Shown here: one piece after another, positions 18,680 to 26,734 of the stretch
Layout of the letters: the number at the start of each line of letters is the position of its first letter
Position numbering within the stretch: position 1 is the first letter of the stretch
Assembly: GCA_046348365.1 (NCBI GenBank)
Contig: JAXMEL010000008.1
Span: forward strand, 62,001 to 126,000
Direction of reading: 5' to 3'
Source: JAEUPI01 sp046348365
Lineage (GTDB): Bacteria > Pseudomonadota > Gammaproteobacteria > Burkholderiales > Burkholderiaceae_C
Length of the DNA stretch: 64,000 nt
Translations under genes and position numbers: made by a program
The notes under the pieces: generated by a model
Databases searched by the model: none
What the model saw: only the letters and a program-made list of their open reading frames with translations
Told to the model about the DNA's origin: nothing

Positions 18680-19249
18680 TCAGCGCGCCAGCATGCGCAA
18701 GGTCGTGAACAGCTCGGTGGCCTGCGGCGCGAGCCGGTTGAAGGCGTCATGGCTCGCGGCCACGAACACCACCATCGCGAAGCGCTGCTGCTGCGCGGTG
18801 GCCAGGAAGCTCATGTAGCGGGGCCCGCCGTCGCTGTCGTAGCTGGCGAAGTACGCGGCGTAGGGGCCGCTCGCGGCCTGGCCGCGCTGCGGCGCTACGG
18901 GTGTCGCAGCGCGCAGGCCCCAGAACTGCTCCAGGGCCGCGCGCTCGCTGGTGAACTGCCTGTCGAAGTCGCCCGCCACAGGCTTGGGCGCGATCACCAG
19001 AATCTGCGCCGCAGCACCGGCATCGCCGGCTGGCGAGAGCACGTCGCTGTCGCCGTCGCTGCTGCGCGACCAGCCGGCCGGTGCGGTGAAGCTGGCTCGC
19101 GGGCCGACCGAAGCCGACGCGCTTTGCGCGGCGGCGCTGCCCGGCACCGCTGCCGGCGCGGCGCAGAGGGCGGCCATGAGTACCGCCGTCAGCGTGCCGC
19201 CGACCGGCCGCGGTCGCACGCGTGCCGCTGGGGATCCGGTCGAACGCAT
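18680..19249 (-). CDS. Hypothetical exported protein
   Basis: 189 residues. A signal peptide (about 1-42, ending SAAA/Q) precedes a compact domain starting ASFTAPAGWSRSSDGDSDVLSP and closing with a helix (FNRLAPQATELFTTLRML). The layout resembles periplasmic proteins that begin with a FTAPAGW-type strand, but no specific family can be named. Its ATG shares a base with the upstream stop (TGATG), so it is translationally coupled to the gene at 19794. Confidence 0.68.
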   Translation of the reverse strand: MRSTGSPAARVRPRPVGGTLTAVLMAALCAAPAAVPGSAAAQSASASVGPRASFTAPAGWSRSSDGDSDVLSPAGDAGAAAQILVIAPKPVAGDFDRQFTSERAALEQFWGLRAATPVAPQRGQAASGPYAAYFASYDSDGGPRYMSFLATAQQQRFAMVVFVAASHDAFNRLAPQATELFTTLRMLAR

Positions 19250-19794
19250 CAGCGCACCATCGCGTCGGCCAGCGGCACACGCTGTTCGCCGCCGGCCAGT
19301 TGAACGATCACAGCGCCGCGCTCGAAGCGCACGTCTTCGCCGGCGCGCGGCAGGTCTTGTGTGTGCAACGCCTCGCAGCGTGTGAGGTCGAGCACCGTGG
19401 CCGCGAACTGCGCCTCGCCGCGCAGCTTCGTCAGCACCACGGCCCACAGGCCGTCGCCCGAATGCACCACGCGTTGCGAACGGAAGTCACCCAGCGGCAC
19501 ATGCCGGCGAGCCAGGCCGTCGGGCCCCAGCAGGCTCAGCGTGCCCCGGTCCGGCGTCGCCTGCACGCGGCAGGTGCCGCCGGCGGCGCTGGGCATGGCC
19601 GCCACCATCGCCGCCGCGACGGCCCGCGGCGCCACGGATGCAGGCGCTGCCGCGCGTCGCTCCGGCAATTGCGGCGTCTGGATCTGAATGCCCTGCGCAA
19701 GCACCGTCATGGCCACGGCAGCGCCACCGAGCAACGTCAACAACGATCGGGCCCGGTCGCCGAGCCGCACGCCGCGACGCAGAGGCCAGCTCAT
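19249..19794 (-). CDS. Membrane-anchored hypothetical protein
   Basis: 181 residues. The ATG is preceded by AGGGG and overlaps the upstream stop (ATGA). A basic N-terminus and one hydrophobic segment (about 17-35) suggest an inner-membrane anchor with a periplasmic domain, or an uncleaved signal. The periplasmic part has one early and one later Cys (GGTCRVQA, LTRCEAL) that could form a disulfide. Unrecognised. The overlaps on both sides suggest fixed stoichiometry with its neighbours, as in general-secretion-type assemblies, but homology to such proteins is not evident. Confidence 0.68.
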   Translation of the reverse strand: MSWPLRRGVRLGDRARSLLTLLGGAAVAMTVLAQGIQIQTPQLPERRAAAPASVAPRAVAAAMVAAMPSAAGGTCRVQATPDRGTLSLLGPDGLARRHVPLGDFRSQRVVHSGDGLWAVVLTKLRGEAQFAATVLDLTRCEALHTQDLPRAGEDVRFERGAVIVQLAGGEQRVPLADAMVR

Positions 19795-20471
19795 CGCCAC
19801 CCCTGCGTGGTCGGTGCGGGCAGCGGTGAGGGCAACCCGATCCGCAGTTCCAGCAGACCCACCGCGGCGGAGGCTGCGCCGAGCGGCCCGGCCGGCACCG
19901 CAGGCGCGGTGGCATGGCGCGCGTCGCCCGCTGCGCTGGACCACCACGGCGGCGCTGCAGGGTCGAGCTGCACCCGCGTGCGCGCCTGCAGGTGCACCAC
20001 GGGCGGCCGGGCACCCGATGCGCTCCACTGTTCGATCAGCAGGTACACCGCGTCGGCCTGGCTGTGCGCAGGCAGCACGAGCGGCACTGTGCGCAACGCG
20101 CCGCGCGCGGCACGCGTCGCTTCGTGCACCGGCACCGGCAGGACCACCGCCGGTGCGGCATCGGGCGGCGCGTCGAGCACGCTGATGCGCACCTGATGCG
20201 CGCGCGCATGCGGCCACAGCGCCAGCTGCACAGGCTGGCCCGGCGTCATCGGCAGCAGCACCAGCGCATACCAGGCACCCGCGCGCGACGTGTGGCGCTG
20301 CAGCGCGCCGCCGGCCGGTCGCCAGTCGTGCAGCGGCAAGGCGGGCGCGTCGGCCTGGAGCACGTCGACCGCAGCGTCCCACGGTGCGGCGACGGCGGGA
20401 TGCGCCAGCGCCATCGCGGGCCAGGCCACGCACCAGGCGGCCACGCATCCGGCGCCGAGCGGCCACTTCAT
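19791..20471 (-). CDS. Hypothetical exported beta-rich protein
   Basis: 226 residues. A signal peptide (about 1-23, ending ALA/H) precedes a beta-rich domain (about 30-170: GAWYALVLLPMTPGQPVQLALW, AVYLLIEQWS) faintly like the 7TMR-DISM extracellular ligand domain; I would not rest on that. The C-terminus has a hydrophobic stretch ending LLELRIGLPSPLPAPT. It starts a few bases after the CsgG-like gene and overlaps the following gene. Confidence 0.65.
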   Translation of the reverse strand: MKWPLGAGCVAAWCVAWPAMALAHPAVAAPWDAAVDVLQADAPALPLHDWRPAGGALQRHTSRAGAWYALVLLPMTPGQPVQLALWPHARAHQVRISVLDAPPDAAPAVVLPVPVHEATRAARGALRTVPLVLPAHSQADAVYLLIEQWSASGARPPVVHLQARTRVQLDPAAPPWWSSAAGDARHATAPAVPAGPLGAASAAVGLLELRIGLPSPLPAPTTQGWR

Positions 20472-20475
20472 GCGC

Positions 20476-21210
20476 TCACTCCGCCTGCAGGCGACGGGCC
20501 AGTTCGGCCACCGCCACCTCGATGCATGAGCGCAGCGCACGGTCCACGCCTTCCTTGCGCGAGCTGCGGTGCTCGGCATCCACCGGCAGCTGCATCTGGC
20601 GACCCTTGAGGCCGGACAGCGACTGCAGCAGATTGCCCACGCCGCTGACGCTGCTGGTGGAGGACTCCAGCCGCTTGGTCACGTTGACCGCGTCGACCAC
20701 CAGGCCCGAGTGCGTGTCGACGATGCGCACGTCGAGCCCGATCGCATCGGCCGCGCGGCCGCTCTGCACGCGCATGCCACCGACGCTGACCCCCTGCGCA
20801 CTCTCGCTCGCGCCGGCGTTGGCCTCGGAGACCACCACCTCGAACACGTAGCGCGCGCCGGCCACCTGCGATCTGGCGTCGCCGGTGGCCACGCCCTGTG
20901 CGGCGAGCTGGCGTTCGCGCATCACGCCATCGGCCAGGCGCTGGCGCTCGGCCACCGCGAAGGCACCCGACTTCACCAGCGCCGTCACGAACATCTCCTG
21001 CGCCGCGCGGACCGGCACCTCGGACACGGCGCTGCGGAAGTCGTGGATCGCCACCACGGGCCGCTCGCTGGCGCGGCGCGGCAGCTTGCGCAGTTGCTCG
21101 GCGCTGGACGAATCGTCGACGCGCGCGGCCGACTGCGCGAGTGTGATCGCGGGCACGGCGGCCAGAGCCAGGGCCCAACACAGTCTTCGGATGGCGGGCG
21201 ATGCGGGCAT
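20476..21210 (-). CDS. CsgG-like exported protein
   Basis: 244 residues with a signal peptide (about 1-25, ending LAQ). The mature chain matches the CsgG/curli-transport fold: RPVVAIHDFRS strand, then a helix AAQEMFVTALVKSGAFAVAERQRL, GVATGDARSQVAGARYVFEVVVSEA, and VDTHSGLVVDAVNVTKR. CsgG forms an outer-membrane pore for curli export; many relatives instead sit in the periplasm or assemble other envelope structures. Classical CsgG is a lipoprotein, and no lipobox Cys follows this signal peptide. It is the one recognisable component of the nine-gene exported locus and suggests a surface structure or secretion role. Confidence 0.75.
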   Translation of the reverse strand: MPASPAIRRLCWALALAAVPAITLAQSAARVDDSSSAEQLRKLPRRASERPVVAIHDFRSAVSEVPVRAAQEMFVTALVKSGAFAVAERQRLADGVMRERQLAAQGVATGDARSQVAGARYVFEVVVSEANAGASESAQGVSVGGMRVQSGRAADAIGLDVRIVDTHSGLVVDAVNVTKRLESSTSSVSGVGNLLQSLSGLKGRQMQLPVDAEHRSSRKEGVDRALRSCIEVAVAELARRLQAE

Positions 21211-21258
21211 GAGGTGACGGTCCCTGGTTGCGTGGACGGTGCGGCAGCGCGATCGCGT

Positions 21259-22422
21259 TCAGCGGCCGAGCAGCCCCTTGAGCTTGTTCACCGTGTTGAC
21301 CGCGTCCTTGGCCAGCGCCGGCGCGTCGGCGGGGCGCGCGGCCTCGTCCTGGCGCGATGCGGCGGGCGTCGGCGCCGCGCTGCCAGGGCGCGCGTCGGCT
21401 GCGGGCGCGGTGGGGCGCGGCGCCGCGGGCGGGGTGGCCGCGGCTTGCGCCGCCGTCGAACTCGGCGTCGGCGGCTGCGTCGAGGCCGGGCTTGCCGCGC
21501 CCGCCTGCGCCGGGCTCGCTGCGGCGAGGTTGGCCGCCGCGCGCGCAGCGGAGTCGGCCACGCCGGGCAACGGCGCACCGACCAGCGCCTTGATGCGCGC
21601 ATGGTCCAGCGCCTCCCACAGCCGCTGGCGCGCGCCGCCCTCGGGGCCGCCCACGGCGACGGTCACGTTGTGCACCACGAGTCCGCCCTTGTGCGGCTCG
21701 CCGTGGATGTGCAGTTGCACGCGCTTGGGGTCGACGGTCGCGTCGGGCCGGCTCGCGTTCAGGCGCAGCTGCACGCCCAGTTCCTGCGGATAGGTCTGCA
21801 GCGCGTCGGCCTTGGCGCGCAGTGCGCTCGCCTCCGGCGCCACGCTCGCCAGATGCGCATTCAGGATCGCCTGCGCCTGGTCGTACAGCGCCTTGGCCTC
21901 GGCGCCCTTGCGGTCCGACAGCTGCTGGTCGGCGCTCGACAGCGGCGGGCCGCCGCGCTTGGCGCGTGGCTGGTCCTTGTAGGCGTCGCGCGACTGCTGC
22001 ACCAGCGCGTCGTATCGGGCGGCCTGATCCGGCGGCAGGGTCTCGAGCACCCTCACCTGCTCGAGCAACTGCTTGCGCTCGTTGCTCATGCGGTCGGCGT
22101 CGGCGCGCGGCCAGGTGAACAGATAGCCCTTGCCCACCACCACCTCGAACGCGCCCTCGCGCTCGCCCCTGCAGAACGACGGCGTGCGCTCGGGCTTCGA
22201 CGCGTCGGGCGCCGCACCGCGCATCGCCGTGTTCGGCGGCGCCGCCGGCAGCAGCGCCACCAGCGCGGCCCAGGCCTTGGCATTGAACTCCAGCTCGGCC
22301 GCCGTGGTCGCGCGGACACCGTCGACGCAATCGGCATGCGCCATGCCGGCGAGCATGAGGCCCAGTGCCAGCGCAACGGCGGCGTGCGGCCGGGCGATCG
22401 GGTTCGACGGGGTGTGCGACAT
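21259..22422 (-). CDS. Hypothetical exported protein, first gene of the exported-protein locus
   Basis: 387 residues. A signal peptide (about 1-30, ending MAHA/D) precedes a globular region with two Cys and a strand set (REGAFEVVVGKGYLFTW), a helical, Gln/Lys-rich middle that may be coiled coil (about 110-200), a beta segment with VQLHIHGEPHKGG, and a long Ala/Pro tail (about 290-370). No family recognised. It is the first gene after the regulator, and a direct-repeat element (22467-22484) lies 45-62 bases upstream of its start. Confidence 0.7.
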   Translation of the reverse strand: MSHTPSNPIARPHAAVALALGLMLAGMAHADCVDGVRATTAAELEFNAKAWAALVALLPAAPPNTAMRGAAPDASKPERTPSFCRGEREGAFEVVVGKGYLFTWPRADADRMSNERKQLLEQVRVLETLPPDQAARYDALVQQSRDAYKDQPRAKRGGPPLSSADQQLSDRKGAEAKALYDQAQAILNAHLASVAPEASALRAKADALQTYPQELGVQLRLNASRPDATVDPKRVQLHIHGEPHKGGLVVHNVTVAVGGPEGGARQRLWEALDHARIKALVGAPLPGVADSAARAAANLAAASPAQAGAASPASTQPPTPSSTAAQAAATPPAAPRPTAPAADARPGSAAPTPAASRQDEAARPADAPALAKDAVNTVNKLKGLLGR

Positions 22423-22465
22423 GGCGGCCTCCGGTGTTCGGATGGCGCCAGTACAGCGCGACGGG

Positions 22466-22484
22466 CGTTACGCGGCCGTCACGC
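22466..22484. promoter_or_regulatory. Candidate BTAD/SARP operator, copy A
   Basis: Two related heptamers, GTTACGC (22467-22473) and GTCACGC (22478-22484), stand in direct orientation with an 11-bp period, upstream of the first exported-protein gene. A copy with almost the same sequence lies upstream of the BTAD regulator gene. SARP-type regulators are known to bind heptamer direct repeats spaced by one helical turn, which is why I read it as an operator; binding is inferred. Confidence 0.5.
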
Positions 22485-22554
22485 GAGACCGCTGATCGAA
22501 CGTCCGATGTCCCCAGGGTTAGGGGGCGTGCGGCAACAGGTCGGTCACGCCGCG

Positions 22555-25500
22555 TCAGCGCGACACCGCTGCCAGCACCGAACGGTTCACCGCATTGCGA
22601 TGCAGGAACGAGTCGATGAACGGCGGCGGCACCTGCGGTAGCGCGTGCTGGGTGATCCACTGCGCGCCGCGCTGCAAGGCACTGCGGGCGTCGGCCTCGC
22701 GGCCGGCCGCGCCGAGCGCCTGCGACACGATCCACCACGCCTCGGCGCGATAGATGCCGTCGGGCGCGTAGCCGTCGGCCAGACGCGCCAGCGCCGCGTC
22801 GGCCGCGCGTTCGGCCGCCGCGCTGCGGCCGGCAGCCAGCGCCACGCGCGCGTGCTGCACGTGCAGGGCCGTGATCACGCCGAAACGCTCGGTGCCGTGC
22901 AGCAGCTTGGTGAGCGCGGCCACCTGCGCCAGCGCCTCGGCCGGCGGCTGGTGATGCAACGCTCGCACGCGCAGCCAGGGCCCGCGGCTCGTGTCGTCGG
23001 CGGCCACGTCGAGCGCCGCACGCAGGGCAAGCGCCGGCGCGCGCCGCTCCAGCGCGCGCGCCAGCTCCAGCCGCAACAGCTGCCGGTCGGCCTGCAACCA
23101 GGGCGCCACGTCGCTGCGCTCCGGGTCGAGCAGCGGCAGCGCACGCGCCGGCTGACCCAGGTGCAACCACAGCTGGGCCAGCATCATGCGCGCGGCCTGG
23201 GCCCAGAACGGCGTGCGTGCGGCCTCGAACTGCGGAATGATCTGCTCCAGTGCTTCCAGCGCCGTGCCGTAGCGGCCGGTCTCGCACTCGTCGCGCGCCA
23301 CCACGAGCCGGGCGATGCCCACGTGCGTGGCGTCCTGCGTGTCGCCCGACGACAGCGCGCGGCCGCGCCGCGCCGTTTCGAGCGCACGGTCGAACAACCC
23401 GTTGCGGCGCAGCGCGACCGCGTAGTTCAACAGCAGTCGGCCTTCGGCGTCGGGCAGCTTGGCCTGGCGCGCGAAGTCGCAGGCCGTCTCGAAGGCATCG
23501 GCGCTTTCGCGCAGCCGGCCCAGCTCGCCCATCAACGCGGCCCAGTCGCCATGCCACAGCATCGACTGCGCCGGATCGCTCTGCTGCTGCACCCAGGGCC
23601 GCAGATCGAGCAGCACCGGCAATGCCTCGTCGGGGCGGCCCTGGCGCTCGAGCACGGTGGCCAGGTGTCCGGCGGCGAGCACCATCGTGCCGTGGTCGCC
23701 CAGTCGCCGCGCCAGCGCCAGCAGCTCGCGACCCAGGCGCTCGGTTTCGTCCAAATCGCCGCGCTCGGTCAGCAGGCCCAGCAGTTCGAGCTGCGCGCGC
23801 CGGCGTTGCGCATCGTCGGCAGCGAGCGTGGCCAGCTGCCGGGCTTCGTCGAGTGCCTGGTCGCCGAAATCGGCACTCTTGAGCGCGTGCACGCGAAGGC
23901 ACAGCGCGTCGAAGCGCTCCTCGCCGAGCCCGGCCGCCTCGAACGCGGCCGCAGCCTGGGCGTAGAGCTCGGCCTCCTCCTGCAGGCGCGAGGCACATTC
24001 GGCGCGCTGCGCACCCAGCACGAAGGCATGCCCGGCCTTCGCCGGTGCGCCGCCGGCGAGCCAGTGCCGCGCCAGGCGCACCGGGTCGCCGCCGCGATCG
24101 GCCAGCCACTGCGCGCATTGCGCGTGCACGCGGCGTGCCACCACCTGCGGCACGCCGCGCAGCGCAACCTCGGCCACCAGATCGTGCGCGAAGGCCTCGT
24201 CGCGCAGGATCTGCGCGTCCTGCAGCTCCTGCCAGGCGTTGGCGAGCTGCAGCGCACGCGCGCCGGTGGCCGCCTCGGCCAGCTCGATCGAGAAATCCAC
24301 GCCGGCGATGGCCGCGATGCGCGCGAGCATCAGCGCGCCTTCGCTCGAGCGGGCGAGGCGCAGCTCGATCAGCCCCGCCACACCCTGCGGCCGCGGCAGC
24401 GCGCCGCGCGCCAGGCTGCCGTCGTGCAGGCCCTGCTTGATCGTCTCCAGCACGAACAGCGGGTTGCCCCCGGTGTGACGCAGCAGCGCGGCCGCCAGCT
24501 CGGCGCCGTGCAGCCCGTGCACGCCGAGCGAATCGACCAGCGCAGCCACGCCGGCTTCTCCCAGCGGTGCGAGCTGCAGCACCTGCAGGCGCTGCAGCTC
24601 GGTGAGCGCATCGCGCAGGCGCCGCGCGGCCGCGCCCGCCTCGGCCGGCCGCGTGGCGAACACCCAGCGCCGCGCGGACTCGTCGGCGCTCGCCACGTCG
24701 GCCAGCAGCTCGAGCGTGGCGTCGTCGGCGAAGTGCACGTCGTCGAGCACCAGCAGCGTGGCGCCGCTCGCCGGCAGCAGCTCGGCCACCGCCGCTGCCA
24801 GCGCGCCGGCGCGCAGCACGCCGTCGGACGCCGCGCCGGAGAACACGCGCTTCAGCGCCGAGCGCGCGGGCGCCGAGAGCCCCGGCTCGCACGGCGGGAG
24901 AACCGGCCCGAGCCAGCGCGCCAACGTGGCATAGGGCACACCGGCGTCGCCCGGTCGCCCGCCGGCGGCGAGCACCTCGCCCTGCGGCAACGCGAGCGCG
25001 GCGACCAGCTCGCCGATCAGGCGGCTCTTGCCCAGGCCCGCCTCGCCTTCGATCCACAGCGCCTGCCCCGCTGCCAGCACACGGCGCGCCGCGGCAAGGT
25101 CGGCGCCGCGACCGACCATCAGGGGCGGACGCTCGAGCGTGACCGGCAACGCGGCAACACCAGGGCTCGCGAGCTGGCGCTGCGCCCCGCCTTGCGCCGT
25201 GCGCAGCGCGTCGGCCAATGCCATCGTGGCCTGCGATGGCCCGGCGCCGAACTCCGCGGCCAGCATGCGCTTCAGCCGCTCGAAGGCGGCCAGCCCGGCG
25301 GCCGGCTCGCCGGCCAGGTAGTGCAGCTGCATGCACGCGCGGTGGTGCTCCTCGTCACGTTCGTCGAGCGCGACGAGCGCCTCGGCTGCGGCGAGCGCAC
25401 GCGCGGGGTCGTTCTGCGCTTGCGCATCGGCCAGCCTCCGGCGCGCCGACGCCAGCAGCTCGTCGCGCTGCCGGTTGCGCCGGTGCTGCAGCCACGACGC

Positions 25501-25842
25501 GAATTCGTCGCTGTCGTCGTAGCTCCACGAGGCCAGCAACGAGCCGGCAGTGGCCTCGAGCTCGATGCCCTCGGCCAGCGCGAGCGTGTCCGCGCCCTGC
25601 AGCAGCTCGCGGCCCGCCATGCGCTTGAACCGCAGCAGTTGCTGTCGCAGGTTGCGTCGCGGATCGGGCGAGTCGGGCCACAGCATCGCCGCCGCGCGCA
25701 GGCGCGTGATGCCCGGCTCGAGCGCCGCCAGCGCCAGCAGCGCAGCAGCCCGCGGCTCCAGCGCGACCTGGCGCCCGTCGGCGAGGCCCAGCACGGGGTC
25801 GCCGTTCAGGCGCAGCGCGATCGGGCGTGGCTTGGACGTCAT
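22555..25842 (-). CDS. BTAD-AAA-TPR transcriptional regulator
   Basis: 1095 residues. Residues about 1-105 form a winged-helix DNA-binding part (RAAALLALAALEPGITRLRAAAMLWPD, NLRQQLLRFKR), followed by a bacterial transcriptional activator domain (about 110-215). A STAND-type ATPase domain comes next with Walker A GEAGLGKS (266-273) and Walker B LLVLDDVHFAD (about 365), then TPR-like helical repeats (about 600-1080). This is the build of SARP-related and MalT-like signal-integrating activators. It is the upstream gene of the exported-protein locus on the same strand, and matching direct repeats lie before it and before the next gene, so autoregulation plus control of the locus is likely. Confidence 0.9.
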   Translation of the reverse strand: MTSKPRPIALRLNGDPVLGLADGRQVALEPRAAALLALAALEPGITRLRAAAMLWPDSPDPRRNLRQQLLRFKRMAGRELLQGADTLALAEGIELEATAGSLLASWSYDDSDEFASWLQHRRNRQRDELLASARRRLADAQAQNDPARALAAAEALVALDERDEEHHRACMQLHYLAGEPAAGLAAFERLKRMLAAEFGAGPSQATMALADALRTAQGGAQRQLASPGVAALPVTLERPPLMVGRGADLAAARRVLAAGQALWIEGEAGLGKSRLIGELVAALALPQGEVLAAGGRPGDAGVPYATLARWLGPVLPPCEPGLSAPARSALKRVFSGAASDGVLRAGALAAAVAELLPASGATLLVLDDVHFADDATLELLADVASADESARRWVFATRPAEAGAAARRLRDALTELQRLQVLQLAPLGEAGVAALVDSLGVHGLHGAELAAALLRHTGGNPLFVLETIKQGLHDGSLARGALPRPQGVAGLIELRLARSSEGALMLARIAAIAGVDFSIELAEAATGARALQLANAWQELQDAQILRDEAFAHDLVAEVALRGVPQVVARRVHAQCAQWLADRGGDPVRLARHWLAGGAPAKAGHAFVLGAQRAECASRLQEEAELYAQAAAAFEAAGLGEERFDALCLRVHALKSADFGDQALDEARQLATLAADDAQRRRAQLELLGLLTERGDLDETERLGRELLALARRLGDHGTMVLAAGHLATVLERQGRPDEALPVLLDLRPWVQQQSDPAQSMLWHGDWAALMGELGRLRESADAFETACDFARQAKLPDAEGRLLLNYAVALRRNGLFDRALETARRGRALSSGDTQDATHVGIARLVVARDECETGRYGTALEALEQIIPQFEAARTPFWAQAARMMLAQLWLHLGQPARALPLLDPERSDVAPWLQADRQLLRLELARALERRAPALALRAALDVAADDTSRGPWLRVRALHHQPPAEALAQVAALTKLLHGTERFGVITALHVQHARVALAAGRSAAAERAADAALARLADGYAPDGIYRAEAWWIVSQALGAAGREADARSALQRGAQWITQHALPQVPPPFIDSFLHRNAVNRSVLAAVSR

Positions 25843-25918
25843 GGGTGGTGTCGGTGCGTCGCCTCGGTGCCGGCCCGTCGCGGGGCAGCAGACCGGGCCC
25901 GAACGATAGGCGGGCCCG

Positions 25919-25937
25919 CGTTACGCACCCGTCACGC
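25919..25937. promoter_or_regulatory. Candidate BTAD/SARP operator, copy B
   Basis: GTTACGC (25920-25926) and GTCACGC (25931-25937) repeat with an 11-bp period, 78-95 bases upstream of the regulator start. Over the 20 bases from GCGTTACGC to the end, it differs from copy A at two positions only. It would suit autoregulation by the BTAD protein. Confidence 0.5.
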
Positions 25938-25938
25938 T

Positions 25939-26724
25939 TCAGCGCCAGTTCGGCTTGCGCTTGTCGATGAACGCCTGCACGCCCTCGAGCGCCGAGGCGT
26001 CCATCATGTTGCAGGCCATGGTCTTGCCGGCGTCGTCGTAGGCCGCGGCGATGCCGGTTTCGAGCTGGCGGTAGAAGAGCTGCTTGCCCATCGCGATGGC
26101 CGTGCGCGGCTTGGCGGCGATGCTGGCGGCGAGGCGCTCGACCTCGGCGTCCAGCTCGTCGGCGGGCACGACGCGGTTGACGAGCCCGCGCGCCTTGGCC
26201 TCGGCGGCGTCGATGAAGTCGCCGGTGACCAGCATCTCGAAGGCCTGCTTGCGCGGCAGGTTGCGCGACAGCGCCACGCTCGGCGTCGAGCAAAAGAGGC
26301 CCAGGTTCACGCCGCTGACGGCGAAGCGCGACGCGTTCGCGGCCACCGCGAGGTCGCACATCGCCACCAGCTGGCAGCCGGCCGCGGTGGCGATGCCCTG
26401 CACCTTGGCGATCACCGGCACCGGCAGCCGCTGGATGGCGAGCATCATGCGCGCGCACTGCGCGAAGAGCTTCTCGTAGTAATCGAGCGAGGGTGCAGCA
26501 CGCATCTCCTTCAGGTCGTGCCCGGCGCAAAAGGCCTTGCCCGCGGCGCCGATCACCAGCACGCGCACCGACTCGTCCTTGGCCAGCAGGTCGAGCTCGG
26601 TCTGCAGCGCCGCGAGCATGCCTTCGGACAGCGAGTTGAACGCCTGCGGCCGGTTCAGCGTGAGCGTGACCACGCCGCGCGCATCGCGGTCGCGCAGCAG
26701 CAGCGGGTCGTCGGTGGTCAGCAT
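25939..26724 (-). CDS. Enoyl-CoA hydratase/isomerase-family protein, ECHDC3-like
   Basis: 261 residues, crotonase fold. The oxyanion-hole segments are present (AFCAGHDLKEM; AAGCQLVAMCD), but both glutamates used by classical hydratases are replaced: Q118 in GCQL and G138 in the FAVSGVNLG segment. The VNLGLFCSTPSVALSRN and FIDKRKPNWR motifs match the eukaryotic-like ECHDC3 subgroup, whose reaction is not settled. It lies 10 bases downstream of the acyl-CoA ligase on the same strand, so it acts on a CoA thioester of the same pathway. Confidence 0.9.
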   Translation of the reverse strand: MLTTDDPLLLRDRDARGVVTLTLNRPQAFNSLSEGMLAALQTELDLLAKDESVRVLVIGAAGKAFCAGHDLKEMRAAPSLDYYEKLFAQCARMMLAIQRLPVPVIAKVQGIATAAGCQLVAMCDLAVAANASRFAVSGVNLGLFCSTPSVALSRNLPRKQAFEMLVTGDFIDAAEAKARGLVNRVVPADELDAEVERLAASIAAKPRTAIAMGKQLFYRQLETGIAAAYDDAGKTMACNMMDASALEGVQAFIDKRKPNWR

Positions 26725-26734
26725 GGTTCGCCTC

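Noticed and set aside
19791..20471. Assignment of the 226-residue exported protein to the 7TMR-DISM extracellular domain family.
   Set aside because: Only a weak pattern of strands is shared and the typical membrane and output domains are absent, so it stays hypothetical.
20468..25336. A 1622-codon minus-strand frame shifted against the regulator and three exported-protein genes.
   Set aside because: Arg/Ala-only composition and no domain; the overlapping frame has BTAD, Walker and TPR features and signal peptides.
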